DNA of 16,525 nt from Bordetella parapertussis. GTDB taxonomy: Bacteria; Pseudomonadota; Gammaproteobacteria; Burkholderiales; Burkholderiaceae_C. Positions 1 through 6,417 of the stretch are shown here, one piece after another. The translations under genes and the position numbers were made by a program. How positions within the stretch are numbered: the first letter of the stretch is position 1; every line of letters begins with the position of its first letter. Below the pieces are notes generated by a model. It did not search any database. It was not told where the DNA came from and was given only the letters and a program-made list of their open reading frames with translations. Where the stretch lies: NCBI GenBank assembly GCA_945900695.1, contig CAMDJU010000025.1, positions 1 to 16,525 of the forward strand, given 5' to 3'.

Positions 1-632
1 AGCTTGCGGAAGTATTCAACCGCGCTGCACACGTTGTTGGCCACATACAGCGACTGCAAGTCGTTGGAGGCGACGACGATGACCTTTTGGCACATGTCGC
101 GGGCAATCGGCAAACCAAAGCCACCGCACACCACGTCACCCAAAAAGTCGAGCAACACAAAATCAAAGCCCCAGTCGTGAAAACCGAGTTTTTCCAGGGT
201 TTCAAAGCCGTGGATGATGCCGCGCCCACCGCAGCCGCGACCCACCTCGGGCCCACCCAGCTCCATGGCATAAACGCCGTCGCGCTTGAAGCACACGTCG
301 CCAATTGCCACGGCTTCGCCGGCGAGTTTTTTCTTAGAAGAGGTTTCTATGATGGTGGGACAGGCCTTGCCACCAAACAACAGGCTGGTGGTGTCGCTCT
401 TGGGGTCGCACCCAATCAGCAACACCTTTTTGCCTTGCTGGGCCATCATGTAACTCAGGTTGGCCAGGGTGAAGCTTTTGCCAATGCCGCCCTTACCGTA
501 AATGGCAATGATTTGGGTTTCTTTCTTGACTTCGCCCGTGTGCACGGGTTCGGGCTCTTGGGAGGCCTCTTGGCGCAGGCGATCGACAAACTTCACTGGC
601 TGCGGTGTCGCCCCTAGTTGGTTGTTGCTCAT
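1..632 (-). CDS. bchX: Chlorophyllide a reductase iron protein BchX (3'-truncated by window edge)
   Basis: ATP-dependent reductase component (X subunit of the BchXYZ nitrogenase-like complex) that passes electrons to BchYZ to reduce ring B of chlorophyllide a in bacteriochlorophyll synthesis. About 210 N-terminal residues are visible. A P-loop GKGGIGKS spans residues 46-53, a GCDPKSDTTSLLFGG segment starts near 74, and the two cysteines expected to hold the inter-subunit 4Fe-4S cluster are C134 (GRGCGGRG) and C169 (GDVVCGGFG). The charged N-terminal extension before the P-loop (about 40 residues) is usual for BchX and argues against BchL or NifH. The ATG overlaps the bchC stop as ATGA, with GGAG upstream inside the end of bchC, so translational coupling is likely. 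bchY, bchZ and perhaps puf genes would be expected beyond position 1, but that is inference. The C-terminal part is outside the window. Confidence 0.96.
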   Translation of the reverse strand, partial: MSNNQLGATPQPVKFVDRLRQEASQEPEPVHTGEVKKETQIIAIYGKGGIGKSFTLANLSYMMAQQGKKVLLIGCDPKSDTTSLLFGGKACPTIIETSSKKKLAGEAVAIGDVCFKRDGVYAMELGGPEVGRGCGGRGIIHGFETLEKLGFHDWGFDFVLLDFLGDVVCGGFGLPIARDMCQKVIVVASNDLQSLYVANNVCSAVEYFRK

Positions 633-1582
633 GCGAAGCTTCTCCAGTCCAAAATCATCTTCAAACACAGGTCATCACCAAACGCGGTTGCGTAAGCCGC
701 ATGGGCTTGCGATGGCGCTTGGTGGTGGGTGATCAAACCGTCCAGCGATAAACGCCCGCTGTTGGCGAGTTCGGTGACGGCCAGCAAATCGGCACGCTGC
801 CACTGAGCGGCGGTGCGCACCGTGGCCTCGCGGGCATAGGCCTGGGCAAATTCAAATTGCAAGGCTTGTCGATAACTGCCGGCCAACACAATTTCGCCGC
901 CCGGGGCCAGGCGTTGCATCCATGAACCCAAGGCATCGGCCTGGCCGCTGACGTCGTATATGGCTTGGTAGTTGTGGCGTTCGTCGTCTTGTGGCTTGCA
1001 CACCACATAACCCTTCGCACCGCTCATGCGTGCGGCATGGGTTTCCCACACAGTGGGGGCGGGGGCCCCTGCGGCCACGGTCAGGCGTGCCAGCAAGCGA
1101 CCCATCACACCATGGCCAATGATCAAATCGGGTGCCACGATGTCTTGGCGCCTCCCGCCCAAAGCCACTGCGTGATAGGCCGTGGCGGCCAAGGCCAACA
1201 GCACAGCGCGCTCTTGCAAATGGTCTTGAACCACCACCACGCGGTTTTGCGGCACCACCAAACGCGAAGCCGCGCCGCCAAACAGGCTTTTGACATCTTG
1301 AAAACAACTGGAGCCGGGCACAAACACCCGCTGTCCCACCGACAGCTGGCATTGGGGGCCGGTGCGGATCACCCGGGCCACGGTTTCGTCACCGGGCACC
1401 AAGGGGTAGCCCAAGCCGGGGAAGGCGGGCATGCTGCCGTCCCACAACAAACGCTCTGTGCCGGTGCTGATGCCGCTGAACTCGACTTCGACCTCGGCCT
1501 CGCCCACACCGGGTGCGGGCAAGTCCAAACCGCGCACCGAGAGGTGCTGCGGACTTTGGAAGACAATGGCCTGAGCTTGCAT
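629..1582 (-). CDS. bchC: Bacteriochlorophyllide a dehydrogenase BchC
   Basis: Medium-chain dehydrogenase-like enzyme that oxidises the 3-hydroxyethyl group of the bacteriochlorophyllide precursor to the 3-acetyl group. The protein is 317 residues, close to the usual length of about 310-315. The N-terminal VEVEFSGISTGTERLLWDGSMP segment (read from about residue 31) is typical of BchC. A nucleotide-binding glycine motif, IIGHGVMGRLLARL, lies near residues 154-167. The reading frame stays open upstream to an ATG at 1657, inside crtF, but the start at 1582 is chosen because BchC family similarity begins at MQAQAIVF. There is no Shine-Dalgarno before it. Instead a sigma-70-like promoter ends almost at the start codon (see the regulatory feature). 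It lies 62 nt downstream of crtF and overlaps bchX by 4 nt, so it can be read both from crtE/crtF and from its own promoter. Confidence 0.95.
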   Translation of the reverse strand: MQAQAIVFQSPQHLSVRGLDLPAPGVGEAEVEVEFSGISTGTERLLWDGSMPAFPGLGYPLVPGDETVARVIRTGPQCQLSVGQRVFVPGSSCFQDVKSLFGGAASRLVVPQNRVVVVQDHLQERAVLLALAATAYHAVALGGRRQDIVAPDLIIGHGVMGRLLARLTVAAGAPAPTVWETHAARMSGAKGYVVCKPQDDERHNYQAIYDVSGQADALGSWMQRLAPGGEIVLAGSYRQALQFEFAQAYAREATVRTAAQWQRADLLAVTELANSGRLSLDGLITHHQAPSQAHAAYATAFGDDLCLKMILDWRSFA

Positions 1583-1586
1583 ACGA

Positions 1587-1630
1587 TGTAATTTAAAGTT
1601 GACGTGCAAACGTGTCAAGTAAAGATGACG
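1587..1630 (-). promoter_or_regulatory. bchC promoter with paired PpsR/CrtJ-like palindromes
   Basis: Two TGT-N12-ACG elements, at 1587-1604 and 1613-1630, are separated by exactly 8 bp. Each matches the PpsR/CrtJ consensus TGT-N12-ACA except for the last base. On the minus strand TTGACA (1618 to 1613) and TAAATT (1595 to 1590) are 17 bp apart and form a good sigma-70-type promoter. One palindrome covers the -35 and the other the -10. Known biology: CrtJ/PpsR represses bchC in Rhodobacter by cooperative binding to two such sites. The inferred transcription start is near 1582-1584, at the bchC ATG. Confidence 0.72.
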
Positions 1631-1644
1631 CTTTGTTTCGTTTC

Positions 1645-2826
1645 CTAGGGAAAACACTGAGATTTGCGGCCCACCAGGATCTGGGTTTGCAAGGGCACGG
1701 CATTGGGAACGGCTTCAATGTGGGTGAAACCGGCTTGGGCCATCATGTGGCTCAGTTCGTTCGGGGTGCGCAGCCGCCCACTGCCCATGGCCAACAGGTA
1801 AAAATGAAAGTAAGCATCCCCCAAGGGCCGTGTCCCAGGCGCTTGGGCCATGGGTTCGGCCATCAACAGGGTTCCGCCCACAGGCAAGGCCTGGTGGATG
1901 GCCTTGAGCAGGGTCAGCACATCGGCATCCGGGTGGTCGTGGGCAATGCGGATCAAAGTCACCAAGTCGGCGCCCCTGGGCAGCGGGTCGCGCAAGAAGT
2001 CACCGCCATGGGTTTGGATGCGCTGACCTAAGCCGTGTTGATCGATCTGCTGCTGCGCGATGCCCGCCACTTGCGGCAGGTCAAACAAATGCAAGCGCAA
2101 ATGGCTGGCGTGCGCGGCCAAACGGCGCACAAAGCCACCCTTGCCCCCGCCCACGTCGAGCACTTGTTGGTGCCCATCAAAACGGTAAGCAGCGAGCACT
2201 TCATCGATCACAAACGGCTGCGATGCGGCCATCAGCTCGGAGTAGCGGGCCACTTTGTCGTCTTGCCATGAGCGCGCACCCGGGCTGTGGGCATCTTGGG
2301 CGTAAGGCCAATAAGCGGCCATTTCGCTTTGTGGCATTTGGTCACGCAACAAGGCCACGGGGTCATGCATGTCGTGGTAGAGCGCCGCGTGGTGCTCGAT
2401 CATGGCGCGCAAACCCGCGTGACCGGCCACGGGCGCACCCAAGGCGCCCAAGCCATAGCGGTCTGGGCCGCGCCACTCCAGCAGCCGCAAGGCCACCGCC
2501 GATTGCAACAAGCGCTGCAAAGCGTGGGGCGAGACCTGGCACAGCAATGCCAACTCTTGCAAGCTGCGCGGCGACTGGGCTACTTTTTCCAAAATTTGCA
2601 GGCGCACACAAGCCAGCAAGACCTGCGAGTAGACAAATCCGGCCATCAGGTCAAACACTTGGCGCGCCCGGCGCTGGGTGACCCAGCGGGTGAAGGGGTT
2701 GGCCACGCTCCAGCGGTACATGGTGCTGGAGGTGAGCCAAGCATCCCACCAGCGGTCGATGGCGTCGCGCCAGGCGGGGCGGCGGGTCAGTGCGCCCAAG
2801 TCGTTGGAGAGGTCCAGGGTTTTCAT
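1645..2826 (-). CDS. crtF: Demethylspheroidene / hydroxyneurosporene O-methyltransferase CrtF
   Basis: S-adenosylmethionine-dependent O-methyltransferase that methylates the 1-hydroxy group of acyclic carotenoids in the spheroidene/spirilloxanthin pathway. At 393 residues it is the usual family length. An N-terminal helical dimerisation region (about 20-130) is followed by the methyltransferase fold. The SAM-binding glycine loop is VLDVGGGKGGF at 222-232, the acidic ribose-binding position is near FDLPQV (248-253), and IRIAHDHPD at 292-300 occupies the family catalytic His region. It lies 39 nt downstream of crtE on the same strand and is probably co-transcribed. No strong Shine-Dalgarno precedes the ATG. 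Its presence implies methoxylated acyclic carotenoids; crtC, crtD and crtI are not in this window. Confidence 0.94.
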   Translation of the reverse strand: MKTLDLSNDLGALTRRPAWRDAIDRWWDAWLTSSTMYRWSVANPFTRWVTQRRARQVFDLMAGFVYSQVLLACVRLQILEKVAQSPRSLQELALLCQVSPHALQRLLQSAVALRLLEWRGPDRYGLGALGAPVAGHAGLRAMIEHHAALYHDMHDPVALLRDQMPQSEMAAYWPYAQDAHSPGARSWQDDKVARYSELMAASQPFVIDEVLAAYRFDGHQQVLDVGGGKGGFVRRLAAHASHLRLHLFDLPQVAGIAQQQIDQHGLGQRIQTHGGDFLRDPLPRGADLVTLIRIAHDHPDADVLTLLKAIHQALPVGGTLLMAEPMAQAPGTRPLGDAYFHFYLLAMGSGRLRTPNELSHMMAQAGFTHIEAVPNAVPLQTQILVGRKSQCFP

Positions 2827-2865
2827 GGCGGTATTCGTCTGGCTTGGGTTGGGGGCCTTTGGGGC

Positions 2866-3774
2866 TTAAGCGGTTTGGCGGCCAGCGGGCGCAGGGCTTT
2901 GGCGGTATTTTTCGCAAGCCTCGCGGGGCACCAAGCGTTCGGACTCGAGGCGCACCAACTGGCGCAGCGCCGAGGCAGCGGCGCACTCGGGCACCGAATC
3001 CACGGTGGCTTGCACCAGCGATTCGAAATGCGCGATCGCCCCGGACAAGCCCAGATCGGTGGCGGCGCTGGGTCGGCTGTGCTGCAGGTCTTGGCCCACA
3101 GGTTTGCCCAAGGCCTCGGCTTGGCCGATCACATCGCGGATGTCATCGGCCACTTGATAAGCTTCGCCCAGGCATTCGCCCAGGGCGCGCCAAGGCTGGG
3201 GGTCGGCGCCAGCGGACAAGGCGCCAGAACAGGTGGCGGCAACAAACAAGGCCCCGGTTTTGGCACGCTGGTATTGGCCCAGATCGGCGCGGGTTTCGCA
3301 CTCCCAGGCTTGGCCCGCCACGATGCCCGACGGTGCGCCCACGCCTTCACCCAGCAGCTCGAGCAAGCCCACCAAGCGCTGAGGGTGGGCGGCACCAGCG
3401 CGCACCAGGGTCTGATAAGCGGCCACGATCAAAGCGTCACCGGTCAACAGTGCCAAGGGCTCGCCAAACTGCTTGTGCACGGTGGGCAGGCCACGGCGGG
3501 TATCGGCATCGTCAAAACAAGGCATGTCGTCGTGCACCAGGGACGCACAGTGCATGAACTCCAAGGCCACGGCAGCGGCATCGGTTAGCGCTGGCGCGTC
3601 TTGGCCACACGCGCGCGCCACGGCCACACACAGCTGGGGCCGGATGCGCGCCCCCCCCGGAAACACGGCATGGCCCATGGCGGCCATCAAGCGCGGTGGC
3701 GCTGAAGGCCCACCGGACAGGGCCAAATGCTGAACCAGGGCTTGTTCGATGCGGGCGAGGACGTTGTTTCCCAT
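2866..3774 (-). CDS. crtE: Geranylgeranyl diphosphate synthase CrtE
   Basis: Trans-prenyltransferase that makes GGPP from IPP and allylic diphosphates, for carotenoids and for the bacteriochlorophyll tail. It has 302 residues. The first Asp-rich motif is HDDMPCFDD at 81-89, followed by RRGLPTVHK (93-101) and TGDAL (111-115). The second Asp-rich motif is DDIRD at 210-214, with GKPVGQD just after. The ATG at 3774 is well supported by AAGGAG 5 nt upstream (minus strand 3785-3780). The family also includes IspA (farnesyl diphosphate synthase). Assignment to CrtE rests on the crtE-crtF-bchC-bchX context and the PpsR palindrome upstream, so IspA-like specificity cannot be fully excluded from sequence alone. 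Confidence 0.9.
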   Translation of the reverse strand: MGNNVLARIEQALVQHLALSGGPSAPPRLMAAMGHAVFPGGARIRPQLCVAVARACGQDAPALTDAAAVALEFMHCASLVHDDMPCFDDADTRRGLPTVHKQFGEPLALLTGDALIVAAYQTLVRAGAAHPQRLVGLLELLGEGVGAPSGIVAGQAWECETRADLGQYQRAKTGALFVAATCSGALSAGADPQPWRALGECLGEAYQVADDIRDVIGQAEALGKPVGQDLQHSRPSAATDLGLSGAIAHFESLVQATVDSVPECAAASALRQLVRLESERLVPREACEKYRQSPAPAGRQTA

Positions 3775-3790
3775 GGCGACTCCTTGAATG

Positions 3791-3834
3791 TGTCAACTGT
3801 AATTGACATTAATAAGTGTCAATATATCTCATAA
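3791..3834 (-). promoter_or_regulatory. crtE control region: one exact and one degenerate PpsR/CrtJ palindrome
   Basis: 3791-3808 is an exact TGTCA-N8-TGACA palindrome (TGT-N12-ACA). 8 bp further upstream of crtE, 3817-3834 keeps one half (TGTCA) but ends in TAA instead of ACA. The minus strand carries TTGACA (3822 to 3817), and a possible -10 TACAGT (3801 to 3796) lies after 15 bp, which is a short spacing. The layout matches the bchC and puc regions. The element is in the divergent gap between crtE and the nudJ-like gene. Confidence 0.68.
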
Positions 3835-3938
3835 ACCGGGCTTGTCAACCGGGTTTGTCTGCGGTTTGGGCCCGCGCTCGCAGGGCCCGCCGTGTGGCCG
3901 CGCGCAGGTCTGGCCCGCTGGGGCCTGACAATGGCGGC

Positions 3939-4448
3939 ATGGACATGCGATGGAAACCCAGCGTCACCGTGGCGGCGGTGATCGAGCGGCAAGGCCGCTA
4001 CCTCTTGATCGAGGAACACACGCCAGAGGGCTTGCGCCTGAACAACCCGGCCGGTCACCTCGACCCCGGTGAGTCGCTGGTGCATGCTTGTGAGCGCGAA
4101 GCCTTGGAGGAAACCACCCACACCTTCAGTGCCGAGGCCTTGGTCGGCGTTTACCTGTCGCGCTTTCAGCGCCCGGCGCGTGGCGAACAAGCGGCAGAGG
4201 ACATCACCTACCTGCGCTTTGCGTTTTGCGGCACTTTGGGTGAAGCCATCGCGGGCCGCCACTTGGACCACGGCATCGTGCGCACGCTGTGGATGAGCCC
4301 CGACGAGGTGCAAGCCAGCGTGGCGCAACACCGCAGCCCCTTGGTGTTGCGCTGCGTGCTGGACCACCAAGCGGGTGTGCGCTTGCCACTCACGGCGCTG
4401 CACACCGATGCGTCGGTGCACGCGCTGCACACCGCCCCACGCGGATAA
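3939..4448 (+). CDS. nudJ: NudJ-like Nudix hydrolase
   Basis: Nudix pyrophosphohydrolase of 169 residues. The Nudix box reads [21 protein letters not shown], with glycine, the GE pair and REALEE in the right places (about residues 39-60). The residue after EET is T rather than the usual G. Flanking segments ([21 protein letters not shown] at the start, NNPAGHL before the box, [16 protein letters not shown] near the end) resemble E. coli NudJ (YmfB), which removes phosphate from thiamin-pyrimidine diphosphate and nucleoside di- and triphosphates. It sits 8 nt before mnmA, as in E. coli, so this is the conserved nudJ-mnmA pair. Start chosen at MDMRWKPSV; the frame is open 41 codons further upstream but that part is unlike the family and overlaps the crtE operator. 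The Shine-Dalgarno is weak. Confidence 0.85.
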   Translation: MDMRWKPSVTVAAVIERQGRYLLIEEHTPEGLRLNNPAGHLDPGESLVHACEREALEETTHTFSAEALVGVYLSRFQRPARGEQAAEDITYLRFAFCGTLGEAIAGRHLDHGIVRTLWMSPDEVQASVAQHRSPLVLRCVLDHQAGVRLPLTALHTDASVHALHTAPRG

Positions 4449-4456
4449 TTCAGCGC

Positions 4457-5638
4457 ATGACCAAGAAGCACAAAGTGGTGGTGGGTTTGAGCGGCGGGGT
4501 GGACTCGGCGGTGAGTGCTTGGCTGCTCAAACAGCAAGGCCATGAGGTGCTGGGCATCTTCATGAAAAACTGGGAAGACGACGATGACAGCGAGTACTGC
4601 GCATCGAACGAAGACTTTGTCGACGCCGCTGCGGTGGCCGATGTGGTCGGCATTGACATCGAACACATCAACTTCGCCGCCGAATACAAGGACCGCGTGT
4701 TCGCCCAGTTCTTGCAAGAGTATCAAGCTGGGCGCACGCCCAACCCGGATATCTTGTGCAATGCAGAGATCAAATTCAAGGCCTTTTTAGACCATGCCAT
4801 GGCAAGCGGCGCTGACAAAATCGCCACCGGCCACTACGCCCGCGTGCGCGAACAAGGCAATGCCGTGCAATTGCTCAAAGGCCTGGACCCGGGCAAAGAC
4901 CAAAGTTATTTTTTGCACCGTTTGCGCCAAGACCAATTGCGCCAAACGCTGTTTCCGGTGGGCGAACTGCACAAAAGCGAAGTGCGCCGCTTGGCCACCG
5001 AGATTGGTTTGCCCAATGCGCAAAAACGCGACTCCACCGGCATTTGCTTCATTGGCGAGCGCCCATTCCGTGCGTTTTTAAACCACTACATCGCCAGCAC
5101 ACCGGGGCCGGTGCTGGACGAGCGCGGGCGCTGTGTGGGCGAGCACATGGGCCTGAGTTTTTACACCTTGGGCCAGCGCCAAGGCCTGGGCATTGGTGGC
5201 GTGAAAGCCAGCGGTGCCGCGCGTGGTGCGGGCGACCATGCGCCCTGGTTTGTGGCGCGCAAAGACATGGCCCACAACACCTTGTGGGTGGTGCAAGGCC
5301 ATGACCACCCCTGGCTGCTGTCGCAGCACTTGCAAGCGCAGGACCTGAGTTGGGTGTCTGGGCAGGCCCCCAGCGCCGACACGCTGGCGGCCAAAACCCG
5401 TTACCGCCAAACCGACGCCCCGTGTCACGTCACCGCCATCGGCCCCGATCACCTGGGCTTGGCCTTTGAGCCGGCGCAGTGGGCCGTGACCCCGGGTCAA
5501 TCGGCGGTGCTCTACGACGGCGAGGTGTGCCTGGGTGGGGGCGTGATCCATCAGGCCAGTGCACTCGAGCGCGTTTTGCCTGAAGCAGCGACGCCGCCTC
5601 GCTCTCAGCGCCGCTCGCGCCAACCGCACCGGGCCTGA
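4457..5638 (+). CDS. mnmA: tRNA-specific 2-thiouridylase MnmA
   Basis: ATP-dependent sulfurtransferase that makes 2-thiouridine at wobble position 34 of tRNA-Lys, -Glu and -Gln. It has 393 residues, slightly longer than E. coli MnmA (368). The PP-loop is [15 protein letters not shown], starting near residue 10. The sulfur-relay/catalytic cysteines are in [12 protein letters not shown] (about 97-108) and [13 protein letters not shown] (about 190-203). The conserved SYFLHRL and [14 protein letters not shown] segments are present. The C-terminal beta domain ends in an Arg/Ser-rich stretch unlike the family, which explains some of the extra length. The ATG at 4457 places [14 protein letters not shown] at the usual N-terminus. 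A housekeeping gene, probably co-transcribed with nudJ. Confidence 0.96.
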   Translation: MTKKHKVVVGLSGGVDSAVSAWLLKQQGHEVLGIFMKNWEDDDDSEYCASNEDFVDAAAVADVVGIDIEHINFAAEYKDRVFAQFLQEYQAGRTPNPDILCNAEIKFKAFLDHAMASGADKIATGHYARVREQGNAVQLLKGLDPGKDQSYFLHRLRQDQLRQTLFPVGELHKSEVRRLATEIGLPNAQKRDSTGICFIGERPFRAFLNHYIASTPGPVLDERGRCVGEHMGLSFYTLGQRQGLGIGGVKASGAARGAGDHAPWFVARKDMAHNTLWVVQGHDHPWLLSQHLQAQDLSWVSGQAPSADTLAAKTRYRQTDAPCHVTAIGPDHLGLAFEPAQWAVTPGQSAVLYDGEVCLGGGVIHQASALERVLPEAATPPRSQRRSRQPHRA

Positions 5639-5659
5639 TCGGACCACCACAGCCGTCAC

Positions 5660-5707
5660 GGGGCTCCGCCCCATGCCAGCCGAGCCCCTGCCCCGATGCA
5701 TGGGGCA
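5660..5707 (+). terminator. Two GC-rich hairpins after mnmA, possible weak terminator
   Basis: GGGGC-TCC-GCCCC (5660-5672) and TGCCCC-GATGCAT-GGGGCA (5689-5707) can each fold perfectly. They start about 20 nt after the mnmA stop. Neither is followed by a T-run, so intrinsic termination is doubtful. Confidence 0.3.
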
Positions 5708-5752
5708 ACAAAGCCACAGTGCACATCCACGGAAAAATTAAAAGCTCGTTTA

Positions 5753-5765
5753 GATCAATGCCTTA
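5753..5765 (+). promoter_or_regulatory. Possible IHF site upstream of puc
   Basis: GATCAATGCCTTA matches WATCAANNNNTTR at all defined positions except the first. It lies about 80 bp upstream of the first PpsR palindrome. IHF is known to bind puc upstream regions in Rhodobacter. One such match is weak evidence by itself. Confidence 0.25.
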
Positions 5766-5842
5766 GCTATTTGAGCGCATTTTTTTCTTGCACAAATGGC
5801 CCGCTGAGGGTTTTGCGCGATTGACAAACCCCCCGAACCGAA

Positions 5843-5886
5843 TGTAAATTGAGATTGACATTTGATTTTGTAATGTTTAATTGACA
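5843..5886 (+). promoter_or_regulatory. puc promoter with two exact PpsR/CrtJ palindromes
   Basis: TGT-N12-ACA occurs exactly at 5843-5860 and again at 5869-5886, with 8 bp between. TTGACA (5855-5860) forms the end of the first palindrome. TTTAAT (5876-5881, 5 of 6 matches to TATAAT) lies in the second after a 15-bp spacer. The arrangement parallels the bchC promoter. Known biology: PpsR/CrtJ represses puc genes under oxygen and/or light in purple bacteria. A start near 5888 would give a leader of about 100 nt before pucB. Confidence 0.78.
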
Positions 5887-5985
5887 AAACAAATTCTGTG
5901 TTTCAAGCATTTGTGGCCATGGGGGTCACGAATAACCCTCGTGCGGGTTCAGCACGGTTCGGAGACTTCTTACAAGGAGAAACCC

Positions 5986-6132
5986 ATGTCCGACAAAGTA
6001 GGGCCCACCGGTTTGACCGAGGCCGAATCCGAGGAGCTGCACAGGCACCTCATCCAAGGGACGCAAATTTTTGGGATGATTGCTGCATTCGCCCATTTGC
6101 TTGCGTACATCTACTCACCCTGGCTCAAGTAA
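5986..6132 (+). CDS. pucB: LH2 (peripheral antenna) beta subunit PucB
   Basis: Single-span antenna polypeptide of 48 residues that binds BChl a and carotenoid in the peripheral light-harvesting ring. N-terminal PTGLTEAESEELH is typical of LH beta chains. H37 (in AAFAHLLAYIYSPWL) is the expected ligand of the ring BChl and H19 the conserved N-side histidine near the B800 pigment. At the position of acidophila beta-Arg20, this protein has Q27 (GTQIFG). The start is firm: AAGGAG at 5974-5979 sits 6 nt before the ATG. pucA follows after 12 nt. LH1 beta (pufB) was considered, but no pufLM follows, pucC does, and the partner alpha chain is clearly LH2-type. Confidence 0.93.
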   Translation: MSDKVGPTGLTEAESEELHRHLIQGTQIFGMIAAFAHLLAYIYSPWLK

Positions 6133-6144
6133 AGGGGAAACAGC

Positions 6145-6336
6145 ATGATCTACGGAAAAATGTGGACCGTTGTGCGCCCCCAAGTGGGCGTGCCGATCTT
6201 TTTGATCGCTGTGGCCGTTGCATCCTTCTCGGTGCACCTGGCCATCACCCTGAACACCACCTGGGTGAAGGGCTTTCTCAATGGCAAAGCACCTGTTGCG
6301 GCAGTGGCTGCTGCGCCAGCGGAAGCCAAGAAATAG
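6145..6336 (+). CDS. pucA: LH2/LH3-type antenna alpha subunit PucA
   Basis: Single-span antenna polypeptide of 63 residues pairing with PucB. It aligns with no gaps to the Rps. acidophila LH2 alpha over residues 1-48. M1 is the B800-ligand position, GKMWTVVRP is at 4-12, H31 is the ring BChl ligand, and TTW is at 38-40. Residues 44-45 are Phe-Leu. In B800-850 complexes these are Tyr-Trp or Tyr-Tyr, which hydrogen-bond the ring BChls; Phe-Leu is the known pattern of B800-820 (LH3) alpha chains. The C-terminus (49-63) is an Ala/Pro-rich tail ending EAKK, recalling the extended alpha chain of Rubrivivax gelatinosus. AAAGGGGA precedes the ATG. The gene ends 19 nt before a strong terminator stem-loop. 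Confidence 0.95.
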   Translation: MIYGKMWTVVRPQVGVPIFLIAVAVASFSVHLAITLNTTWVKGFLNGKAPVAAVAAAPAEAKK

Positions 6337-6355
6337 AGTAATCTGTTTCAACCAG

Positions 6356-6389
6356 AGAACCGAGATCTGATGGTCTCGGTTCTTTTTTT
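6356..6389 (+). terminator. Intrinsic stem-loop between pucA and pucC
   Basis: A perfect 10-bp stem, AGAACCGAGA (6356-6365) and TCTCGGTTCT (6374-6383), with an 8-nt loop, is followed by a run of T to 6389. In puc operons such a structure after pucA lets most transcripts stop after pucBA (or protects the 3' end), keeping PucC far below the antenna subunits. Some read-through is expected because pucC follows 28 nt later with no obvious own promoter. Confidence 0.93.
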
Positions 6390-6417
6390 ATTCACGGCGC
6401 CGCCACCCGGTAATCGC

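Larger units (their letters stand above)
5639..5842. other. Gene-free region upstream of the puc promoter
   Basis: Part of the 347-bp gap between mnmA and pucB. The first third is GC-rich and holds two short hairpins. The rest is AT-rich, with runs of A and T (5731-5742, 5780-5787). A one-mismatch match to the IHF consensus WATCAANNNNTTR lies at 5753-5765. No convincing ORF was found. The AT-rich, bendable composition fits the upstream regulatory region of an antenna operon. Confidence 0.5.

Noticed and set aside
2287..3588. 433-codon open frame on the plus strand across crtF and crtE
   Set aside because: It is antisense to two genes with clear family motifs, its composition is low-complexity (Gly/His/Gln-rich) and it has no recognisable domain. 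Long antisense frames are expected in GC-rich coding DNA.
5986..6336. Reading the antenna pair as LH1 pufBA
   Set aside because: The alpha chain matches LH2 alpha without gaps, no pufL or pufM follows, and the next gene is pucC after a puc-type stem-loop.
6370..6417. Upstream ATG as the pucC start
   Set aside because: It lies in the loop of the intrinsic terminator, lacks a ribosome site and adds residues not typical of the family; 6418 is preferred.
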